Shown piece after piece: positions 1 to 7,400 of a stretch of 14,444 nt of DNA; the first letter of the stretch is position 1, and each line of letters starts with the position of its first letter. The translations under genes and the position numbers were made by a program. The notes under the pieces are model-generated. The model had not been told where the DNA came from. It saw only the letters and a list, made by a program, of their open reading frames with translations, and did not search any database. Source of the DNA: Baffinella frigidus (taxonomy: Eukaryota > Cryptophyceae > Cryptomonadales > Baffinellaceae); assembly GCA_026770585.1 (NCBI GenBank), contig MU646511.1:304406-318849 (forward strand). The letters run 5' to 3'.

Positions 1-88
1 GGCGAATCCTGAGTTTTTCTGGGTGAATCCTGAGTCTTTCTGGGCGAATCCTGAGTTTTTCTGGGTGAATCCTGAGTCTTTCTGGGTG
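1..88. repeat. Tandem repeat of a ~20-bp unit
   Basis: The unit CTGGGTGAATCCTGAGTCTT alternates with a variant reading GGGCGAATCCTGAGTTTT, so the array has a 40-bp higher-order period. It probably continues beyond the left edge of the window. Just downstream, at about 90-138, a second short direct repeat of about 24 bp (ATAATTTATGTGTGTGCTAA) occurs twice. No open reading frame is associated with either; both look like intergenic minisatellites. Confidence 0.85.
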
Positions 89-138
89 AATCATAATTTA
101 TGTGTGTGCTAAGAACATAATTTATGTGTATGCTAAAA

Positions 139-1296
139 AACAAATTGGGCCCTACATCGCTTATCCCCCCGAAAAATGGAGCTAGCGAATTTTCGGGCCG
201 AAAAACATGCCAACATTTTCCGAGCAAAACGAATGTGGCAACTTTCAATTGCCGATTTAAAGTAGCCCCGGCTATCAAACAAAAGTAGCCCCGGCTATCC
301 GTGGGAATTTAGGGTAGCCCCGGCTACTGTGCAATTCTTAGTTCGTGGCCTCGACCTAGGCGCTATCGCAGAGACCCACACTAAATTCTGAGAGCACATC
401 TGAACTGGGACTCGCTCTTGATTTGCTTTCAAGTGCTTTCAGATTTTCGCTGCGGGCACGGGATGGGTGTTTTCGGGGCATTTCGTAGTCAGGGTGGGAA
501 TACCCGGCGATCTACACATATTCGCTGTACGCTGTACGAAGTTTGGGTTTAGGGTTTAGGGCCCATTACTAGCATCCCTATATTTTTCGGAGCTGGACGG
601 TGCTGAGCCCCGCTCTGTGGGGCAATCCCTTCCATGGCGCTCCGACTTTTAAAAAAGTTTTTGAAAGATTCTTGTCAAGTCAAAAATGTTATCCGGGGCA
701 AATCAAAAGTAGCCGGGGCTACCGTAGTCCGCAGCTTTTGTTCGTAGAAAGTTGACTAAACTAGTCGTGGGCATGTTTTGCTGCTCTATTGACTGTGGCA
801 GTTGGGTAAAAGTTCAAGCGTGCATCTGCAGGAGTGCAAGGCTCTGATCGGAATAGAAACAATCTCAGTGGTTGAGGAGTGACTGCCAGTCGAGTGTTAA
901 TAAATGTTGGGGTATTCTGAATTTTCAGTTGCAAGGCCTTTTGTGAACCTCAAGAATATGCTGATAAAAACGAACCACAGAAGTGTACGTCAATTCAATC
1001 CCCGTTTGCGAATGCAGGCCACACGGCGGGCTACGAAGGGATTTTCGGCCCAAATCGGGCCACCTTTCCGTTACCTTATCCGCAGGAACAACCGTATGTC
1101 CCTACGGGTTGCCTACCGTAGAGTCGTAGGCCACATCGCTTAGGGGTTACACGAAATCCCTTCGAAGTCCGCTCCGCGGCAAGGGCAGGGTAATAAGAAC
1201 ACTTCAGAGCAGAGGAAAATCTCTCGAAACAGGGGGAGAGGCGTGGTGTGTTTCCTCAATACAGGACGTTCGCTCGCATTTACAGGCCTTGTTCTT
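139..1296. other. Intergenic stretch with short dispersed palindromic motifs
   Basis: I see no supported gene here. The motif TAGCCCCGGCTA occurs three times in direct orientation (263-274, 286-297, 315-326) and once in reverse orientation inside 709-722. A single GGGTTTAGGGTTTAGGG stretch lies near 544-561. A 79-codon open frame begins at 904 but resembles no family I know, has no repeats or motifs, and could be chance. The rest shows no clear structure. Confidence 0.6.
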
Positions 1297-1435
1297 ACAT
1301 GTACAGGGGAACCTCGCTCATAAGAAACCGCGCTGCCCTAGGACCCTACAGTAGGCCTATGCCTGCAGTGTAGGCCCCGATGGTGGTCCTAGAGGGGGGG
1401 GGGGGTGCTTTCTCATGAGCGAGGCAACCCTGTAA
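1297..1435. repeat. Foldback (hairpin) element, ~135 bp
   Basis: The left end (ACAGGGGAACCTCGCTCATA, ~1301-1320) and the right end (TTTCTCATGAGCGAGGCAAC, ~1410-1429) are imperfect reverse complements. Nested inside are the arms CTAGGACC and GGTCCTAG and an inner CTACAGTAGGC / GCCTGCAGTGTAG pair, so the whole segment can fold into one long hairpin. A diverged third copy of the arm sequence follows at about 1650-1672, beyond the tandem palindromes. It resembles a non-autonomous MITE or foldback element; no transposase is present and no target-site duplication was identified. Confidence 0.6.
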
Positions 1436-1458
1436 GAGCACCGACCGGATTCTCCCTC

Positions 1459-1616
1459 CGTTTTCTTAATTTTGAGAAAACGCGGACCGACCGCTTTCCT
1501 GCGTTTTGTTAACTGACTTGAAGAAAACGCGGATCGATCGCTTTCGTGCGTTTTCTTAATTTAAGAAAACAGAGACCGACCGGTTTTGCTCGCGCTTTTC
1601 TTAATTTAAGAAAACG
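1459..1616. repeat. Four tandem palindromic units (~45 bp each)
   Basis: Each unit has a palindrome of the type GTTTTCTTAATTTAAGAAAAC followed by a spacer resembling CGGACCGACCGCTTTC. The palindromes lie at 1459-1482, 1502-1529, 1550-1570 and 1593-1616; the third is perfect around a central T. Spacers conserve the CCGACCG or tCGATCG core. No reading frame crosses the array. It could act as a clustered cis-element or simply be a palindromic satellite. Confidence 0.75.
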
Positions 1617-1724
1617 TCAACCGACCGACCCTCGAGCAAGGGTGTTCTTGTAGCCGAGGTACCCCTGTAGACACACGCCTTCCCAGAGCCCTGCAGTGTT
1701 GGAAGTAACAAAGGTCTCTCTCCC

Positions 1725-2034
1725 CCTATCCCTCCCCCGCAAGCGCTGCCACCCCCAGCCAGTCCCCCGGGCTCTCTCCGTGAGGTCCTATTCTTACAAG
1801 ACCTTCGCGGAATCTGATAGATGGTGGCCGTGTTGGTTTCACTCAGGCTCTGCGCGGTGGTGTCTGAACATTCAATAAACGCGTTGCCCCCCCACACGGC
1901 GCTACAGTGGTTACTCCTGAGGCGTTCCTCAAACATGCGGCAGACCGTATCGGTAGACATATACCCCCCCCCCCCCAACATGTATCCTTATCCCTCTCCC
2001 GCAAGCGCCGCCACCCCCAACCAGTCCCCCGGGC
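1725..2034. repeat. Direct duplication of ~49 bp
   Basis: Segments 1725-1772 and 1986-2034 share most bases, including GCAAGCGC(T/C)GCCACCCCCA and CAGTCCCCCGGGC. The roughly 260-bp offset suggests an old tandem duplication. Open frames on both strands cross this C-rich DNA, but none resembles a known protein and they do not preserve a common frame between the copies. Confidence 0.7.
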
Positions 2035-2745
2035 GCGCACACACCACCTTTTCCACACCTAACCCCTCTACCGACTGCCCTTCCCTTAAGTTAACCCCTC
2101 CTCGTAAGTGGACCCCTAAAGGACTTGACGGGCCCCCCTCGGGACGCTCCTCGCCTCCTTTTTGAAGGTTGTGAGTCTCGGGGTTTTCCCACGGGCCCGC
2201 CTCGGGGGGCGAACATGGCTCCAGCGTCAGGGGGGTCACTTTTCGCGTGCGGACCCGCACGTGCTTCCCGCGGCACTGCACCTGCAAAAGTTGACGGTTT
2301 AGTACCAGCACCCTCAACTTTTGACACCTGGGAAATGGGTGAAATGCGGGAGTTAATAAATTGTCAAAGATGACCGCGACGAGCCAGAGGATGAGATGAG
2401 ACGAGACGTACGGGCCCTAGCAGCCCGTGACCACCCCTAAGGAAAAAAGAGCCCCCCCTGCCACTTGGAGCACAGAGTCGAGGGTGAGTCCTACGTTAGG
2501 CCGGCCACTCGAGATTTTGACCGTGGCCGTTTCTTAAAAGTTGGGTTTACGCTCGCGTCAAGGGTTTGTACAGGGCTGGCCACGTTGCCGCCTGCTATTC
2601 GGGCGGCAACGTGACCGATTCCCCACAAATCCTCCAAAAGAGATTTTACACATTCACTAGGGTTTATAACAGGGCTACGGTTCGCCTCGAGTGGTGTGGG
2701 CAATGGGGTGGTCGAGAGAGGGCTGGGGTCACCGTTTGTAGGTAC
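2035..2745. other. Intergenic DNA with hairpins and a duplicated ~35-bp segment
   Basis: No gene is supported. A perfect 12-bp-stem hairpin lies at 2581-2613 (CACGTTGCCGCC with its complement, 9-nt loop). A 35-bp segment at about 2546-2580 is repeated in diverged form at 2645-2679, ending AGGGTTTNTANCAGGGCTNC, one copy on each side of the hairpin. A 10-bp inverted repeat CAAAAGTTGA / TCAACTTTTG lies at 2285-2294 and 2314-2323 and overlaps a dispersed repeat (see findings). Confidence 0.6.
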
Positions 2746-2807
2746 CCTTGGATGAGAGCAGCCTCGATGAGCTCCTCCTTCCCCTCCCGCCTCTCGCACC
2801 TCAGCAC
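2746..2807 (-). pseudogene. Exon-like fragment, EsV-1-7 half-motif relative (copy 1)
   Basis: On the minus strand a CCTGCAG acceptor precedes 62 nt that read VLRCERREGKEELIEAA and end at a possible donor (GG|GTACCT). The frame resembles the exon at 4980-5038 (RCEREGC..LLEAA), but the second cysteine of C-X4-C is replaced by lysine. A close copy lies at 2980-3039. The fragment may be a downstream exon of the minus-strand gene or a decayed duplicate; if joined in the phase of the last firm exon (4435-4504), its frame would stop after two codons. Confidence 0.4.
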
Positions 2808-2979
2808 CTGCAGGTCTTTCGTTAGGAGCCCGTACTAATGAATCCCCGATCGCTATGTAGGAATCCCTGTTTACTAGGAAGGAATCCCTCTTTCACTAAG
2901 TAGCATCTGCATTTTCTCCTTTGCGAGAGACCTTCAATAGGAACCCCTGGTTACGGAAACCGATTGCTAGAGGAGGGCA

Positions 2980-3039
2980 CTAGAGGAGGGCAGCCTCGAT
3001 GAGCGCCTCCTTGCCTTTCCGTCGCTCGCACCGCAGCAC
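2980..3039 (-). pseudogene. Exon-like fragment, EsV-1-7 half-motif relative (copy 2)
   Basis: This is the diverged twin of 2746-2807, about 232 bp upstream in gene direction. It reads VLRCERRKGKEALIEAALL and then a TAG at 2980-2982. Differences from copy 1 in this frame are largely synonymous (for example AGG/CGA, GGG/GGC, GCT/GCC), which suggests the frame was once under protein-level selection. A TTCAAG acceptor precedes it. It could be the true last exon of the minus-strand gene, but the link to the firm exons is unproven. Confidence 0.35.
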
Positions 3040-3177
3040 CTTGAAGAGAGAAACGCCTCAATTCGGAGCCCGTACTTATGCATCCCCGATGGTAACCAGG
3101 AATATCTAATTGCAATTAGAGTAGAAATCCCAGCTTCAGGCTATCAGAGAGCCCTGCTCAGGAGCCAACAACACGCA

Positions 3178-3516
3178 TGTGTTCGGATCGCAGCCAACTG
3201 ATGGCCTCAACTCTAAACCCTCAACTCTTAGCCCTAAGCCCTAAGCCCTAAACCCTAACCACCAGGACACCCTCCCGAGGAGGCAACCTCTGAAGGTGAT
3301 GGGGGCAACCTAAACCCGAAACCCTCCACCATCCACCCTCCACCCTGAACCCTGCACCCTCCACCCGTAACCCAAAACGCTACCCCCTACCCACTACCCA
3401 CTGCCCCCTACCCCCTACCCCCAAAATCGTAGACGCTACCCGTACACCCTACACCGCAAAGCCACAAGCGCACCTCCCTCGCCGCCTTGACAGCCTCCTC
3501 AAAATCCCTCCCCGGG

Positions 3517-3519
<3 letters not shown>
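3178..3519. repeat. Degenerate telomere-like array, C-rich on plus strand
   Basis: CCCTAAACCC-type units degrade rightwards into CCACCCTCCACCC and CTACCCACTACCC variants up to the poly-C tract. No coding sequence is recognised here. Confidence 0.7.

Positions 3520-3578
<59 letters not shown>
3520..3578. repeat. 59-nt poly-C homopolymer
   Basis: An uninterrupted run of C separates a C-rich telomere-like array on its left from unique sequence and then a G-rich array on its right. On the minus strand it creates a glycine-only stretch in open frames, which I regard as artefactual. Exact length is likely variable and error-prone in any assembly. Confidence 0.9.
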
Positions 3579-3589
3579 ATTTTGTACAG

Positions 3590-3716
3590 TCTCATCCCCC
3601 CCGTCTTTTTGTAAAGTCGGAGCACTCCCGTGAGAGGGTGGTCCCTCCGCGGCTTTTGACAAAGGCTGGGATTTTTGTAAAGCGTGGGAAGTTTGTAAAG
3701 TCTGGACGCTGCGGCG
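3590..3716. repeat. Short interspersed TTTGTAAAGTC-like repeat
   Basis: Variants of TTTTTGTAAAGTC followed by a GGGA/GGAG-type tail recur about five times at 20-60-bp intervals (near 3580, 3605, 3655, 3673 and 3690). They produce repetitive minus-strand open frames with no recognisable family. The region is better read as a degenerate tandem repeat. Confidence 0.5.
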
Positions 3717-3762
3717 CAGCTTGCGGTGTGCATTGTCCATTCGCATTCGTAACCGCGCGGCC
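3708..3762 (-). CDS. Candidate exon 9 of the EsV-1-7 gene (uncertain)
   Basis: A CTGCAG acceptor, preceded on the minus strand by telomere-like repeats, opens a frame in exactly the phase left by the exon at 4435-4504 (AG plus G gives Arg). The 55 nt encode a basic stretch (RAARLRMRMDNAHRKLRRS) and end before a possible GTCCAG donor at phase 0, which would join in frame to 2980-3039. It contains no EsV-1-7 cysteines. Without splicing the frame continues into the poly-G tract. Phase agreement is the only real support. Confidence 0.25.
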
Positions 3763-3768
3763 CTGCAG

Positions 3769-4140
3769 TTTTGGGTTTTAGGGTTAGGGTTTAGGGTTTA
3801 GAGTTTAGAGTTTAGGGGTTGGGATTAGGGTTTAGGGGTTAGGGTTTAGGGTTTAGGATTCAAAGTTTAGGGTTCAGGGTTTAGGGTTTAGGGTGCATGG
3901 TTTAGGGTTTAGGGTGTATGGTTCAGGTTGTTCAAGGAGTGAGGGTTAGGAGTTGAGCGTTGAGGGTAGGTGCGCATGCGCAGCCTCGCTGCCCTTCGGA
4001 GTGAGGGTCAGGGGTAAGGGCTCATGGGGTGCAGGGTGTTAGATTGTTAGGGGTTATTGTTCAGGGGTTATGGGGTTATGGGGGTTAGGGGGTTGGGGGT
4101 CAGGGGGTTGGGGTGTGGGGTTTCGTTTTTCGTTTTGTAG
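3769..4140. repeat. Degenerate telomere-like array, G-rich on plus strand
   Basis: GGGTTTAGGG-type units with many substitutions fill this stretch, so on the minus strand they read CCCTAAACCC, as in the introns of the minus-strand gene. Near 3970-3995 there is a GCGCATGCGC palindrome in a short GC-rich island. No supported coding sequence. Confidence 0.75.
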
Positions 4141-4156
4141 GTAGGGTGTAAGGCAC

Positions 4157-4214
4157 CTGCGGTCGAGGTGGTTCTCGAGGTCGCAGTGCGCGCGGGCCAC
4201 TGGCCGCCCGGCAC
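4157..4214 (-). pseudogene. Decayed duplicate of EsV-1-7 exon 8
   Basis: This 58-nt segment matches the exon at 4435-4504 nearly base for base, with the same donor position (AG|GT). It has lost 12 nt in frame, which removes the Phe-Cys of the C-X2-H half-motif. It reads RPVARAHCDLENHLDR where the intact exon reads AAFCRAHCDLDTHLDR. Its acceptor has also shifted by one base (TAG, then an extra G), so in the phase of the preceding exon it would not join correctly. I read it as a tandem exon duplicate undergoing decay. Confidence 0.65.
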
Positions 4215-4400
4215 CCTACACCCTACACCCCACACCCTACACCCTACACCCTACACTCTGCACCCTACACCCTGCACCCTTCACCCTGCACCCTGCTCCC
4301 TACACCCTACCCCCTGCGCCCTGCACCCTGCACGCAACACCCCACACCCTACAACCTGCACCGCAAATCTGCCTGCCTCGGGTTCTCGCCACTCCCTGAG
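4215..4400. repeat. CCCTACA-type heptamer array
   Basis: Near-perfect 7-bp repeats of CCCTACA and CCCTGCA fill this interval between the intact exon 8 and its decayed copy. This is a distinct variant of the telomere-like heptamer, and it is C-rich on the plus strand, opposite to most introns of the minus-strand gene. Confidence 0.8.
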
Positions 4401-7400
4401 CTACACCCTCACCCCTAACCCGTAAACCCTGTACCTTCGGTCGAGGTGGGTGTCGAGGTCGCAGTGCGCGCGGCAAAAGGCCGCCGCCACTGGCCGCCCG
4501 GTACCTGCTTTCGGGTTGACCCAACATCACCCAACGAGGTAACCCAACATGAGCCACACCCTACACCTGCCGCCCCAGCAACACCATCTGCCAAACTCTG
4601 AACCCTGCCCCCTGAACCCTGAACCCTGTAGCACTTGAGGTACATCCCTAAACCCTAAACCCGAATCCATGCCCGGCACGTGTCGCCGGAGGAACATCAG
4701 GGTTTAGGGTTTCGAGTCTGGGGTTTCGGGTTTCGGTGTTTGGTTTCCGGTGCTCGGTTTTAGAAGTAGGGTTTGAGATTTTCGGGTGTAGGGAGGGGCA
4801 GGGGTGGCGATGGGAGCAGGAGGTTTCGGTTGGTTTTAGAGTTTCGGGTCCCGGGTTTAGGTTTTAGGGTTTCTGTTTCATGGTGAGCCCAGTTTTACTC
4901 CGACAGAGCTAGGAGTTGGCAATATGTTGAGGGTTTGGGGTTTAGATTGAGGGTCCAGAATTCAGGGTTTAGGGTTGACCTGTCATGGGCCCGTAGGCGG
5001 CTTCCAGCAAGCAGCCCTCCCTCTCGCACCGCTTGTGCCTGGTTCAGAGGTTAGGGATTAGGGTTTAGGGTTTAGTGTTGAAAACACTACTGAGACCCAT
5101 AGCGAACTGACAGGTTTCATAAGAGCCTGTTGAGCTTCATAGCGAAAACTATCCCATGTTTCATAGGAAGCCATCCCACGTTGCATAGGAAAATATGATC
5201 ACGTTTGATAGGAAGTGTACGTTTAGAGTTTAGGAGAACCTGTTGTTGGTGTCGGTGGGGGCGCGGTGCCGCGAGCACCTGGTTTCGGGTTTGGATATCA
5301 GGGTTATGGGTTTAGGGTTTCGGGTTATGGGTTATGGGTTTCGGGTTATGGGTTTCGGGTTTCATGTTTCATGTTTGGGGTTTAGGGTTTCGGGGTTAGG
5401 GATTACCAGAGGCGCGCGCGCGTGTCTTTGGGTCCAAACGACGCCCGAGATGAGCAGGGGGGGTTCTGGCATGCCCGGTTTTTCAGGTCCGCCTGGTTCA
5501 GGGATTAGGTTTTACGGTTTGGGGGGGTAGGGGATAGTGGTTAAGGGTTAGGGGTTTAGGGGGTTGGGTTTAGGCGCGGCTACAGCATGAGGGGGTCTTG
5601 TAAGCGCGGTTTTTGAGGTGGTGGGGTTTAAGGTTTACTTTTTTTTGGTTTAGGGTTGAGCCTCAAACACCCCCTCGGGGGGTTTGAGGGTGTTTTGGGG
5701 GAATGGGAATGGAGGGATATGGGGATACGGGTTTCGGGTTTCGGGTTTCGGGTTTCGGGTTTCGTTTTCAGGGTTCAGGGTTTAGGAATTTAGCCCTAAT
5801 CCCTAGCCCTAAGCTCCAATATCTAGGGTTTAGGGTTTAGGGTTTCAGGTTTCAGGTTTAGGGTTCAGGGTTTCAGGTTTAGGGTTTAAAGTTTATGGTT
5901 TATGGTTTATGGTTTATGGTTTAGGGTTTGGGGTCTAGGATTTAGGGTTGAGGGTAGGGGTGGTACGTGCACTGTGCGATCGCAGTGCGTCGCGCAGTAC
6001 CGCGCTCCGTGCTCCTGGTGTACGTTTCGGGTTTCGGGTTTCGTGTTTACGTGTTAGGGTTGAGGGTTTTAGGGTTGAGGATTTGGGATTTGGGGCGCCG
6101 CCAAAAGTCAACACGATACACCAGTTATCCCGTGTGTGAGCGAAAGTTGACGCCATGGCACCACCCAGCCCTTGAGTTGTTCCAGCTCTGTTTCAGTCTA
6201 TTTGGGTTCACCACCGTGGGGAGCCAGAGCTCTTTCCCGCTCCAAAGTTGACAGAATTGTACCGCAGAACCAGCATGACGACTTGGGAATAGTCGGTCAA
6301 CCCGACTGAGACAGAGCTAGGACTTGTTCTGCCTCTAGTGGGTAGGACCAACCCAAAACCCTGAACCCAAAATTATGCACCCTAATCCCTAAACGGTAAC
6401 GAGTTGGGTGCGTACCGCGGTGCCGAATGACGACTGCTTCTCGCAACCTGTTTGTGTGTGCAACTTTCTTTCAGCACCCACCACGCCTAGCCAAGCAAAG
6501 CAGTCTAGGCATATAATTTATTGGAAATATTCGCCCGCCGCAGTTCAAATATTAGTGATATTGGATGCTTCCCAAAATCCACACCTCATACGTTCCCACA
6601 GTTACCTTTGAAAAACAAATGTTGGAGAACCCGGCTGCTGCCCAGACCGTGACCCGATGACGCGAGCAGCGACGACGAAGGCAAGCTGCCGCCGTGCCCA
6701 AGCTGCTCAGAAGATGCTAAGCGCGTCTTCCGCGGTGGGAAAAGTGCAGATAAATCTCGCCTGAGGGATTTCCGTAGACTGATCCGGGTTTTAAAACTCT
6801 TAAAAGCTCTCGTGCAACAAGGGCTCCAATTTCTACGATCCTGGAAAACCATCGAAATGAATTAAATTATTGATCAATGCCGGTGGGGGCTGAATTCAGG
6901 ATCACGCAAGGGGCCATTCTTCGGGGCCGGTCGCCTCGCCACCTCGAGCAGAGCACAGCCTCAGTCCTCGCCGCCAATGGAATCTGCTCTTCACGAGCAG
7001 GAGGGTCGGGTCTCCGTAGGGCTGGCATTCCAGGATCCTTCGCTGGGCATCACGCCAGCCAGTGGTCCATCAGAAGGAGGTTTCCAATTTTTTTTCACTC
7101 TTGAGCAACGCATAGCATGACCTCATACTTTTCCACAGTTGCCTGTGAAAAACTGTACCAGGATAGGGGTCCGTAACTTTCTTTCCACTGTTTTCAACCA
7201 TGTTCGGTCCAAAAACTGAGGGAAAGCGAATTTTGGGAGGCTTTTACTACATACCCTTCCACCAACCCTCACGGGTAGACCAAATGATGGATTGTATCTC
7301 TTGGATTTACCCCGACAGACCCCGGGGTTCGGGGGGGTCTGTTGGGGTAATCTTCAAATATAAAATCGATTACTGGGTCCTCCCGTGAGGGTTGGTGGTT

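Larger units (their letters stand above)
4690..5966. repeat. Telomere-like heptamers filling introns of the EsV-1-7 gene
   Basis: Between exons, the plus strand is GGGTTTAGGG and variants, so the sense (minus) strand is CCCTAAA-like. Locally homogenised variants include TTTCGGG (five copies, 5729-5764) and TTTATGG (about five copies, 5886-5920). A short oppositely oriented block (CCCTAATCCCTAGCCC) sits at 5792-5812. About 5085-5220 is non-repetitive and holds three diverged copies of a CATAGGAA-type motif. Confidence 0.8.

Noticed and set aside
1-138. CRISPR-like array
   Set aside because: Units are contiguous with no variable spacers, and the context is eukaryotic; it is an ordinary tandem repeat.
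904-1143. 79-codon plus-strand frame
   Set aside because: No known motif, no duplicated or conserved copy to test constraint, and no neighbouring exon-like sequence. Chance cannot be excluded.
1601-2327. Several overlapping minus- and plus-strand frames of 70-126 codons
   Set aside because: They run across a C-rich direct duplication, use different frames in the two copies, and contain no recognisable domains.
3408-3746. Minus-strand open frame with a long glycine run
   Set aside because: The glycine tract is just the translated poly-C run, both overlapping frames are equally open, and flanking residues come from a short DNA repeat. Only the first ~55 nt are kept, as a weak exon candidate.
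4157-4504. TRAF-type or B-box zinc finger encoded by the C-D-L-x-x-H-L segments
   Set aside because: In isolation these exons resemble such fingers, but once joined to the upstream exon in phase they complete an EsV-1-7 motif, which explains more of the sequence.
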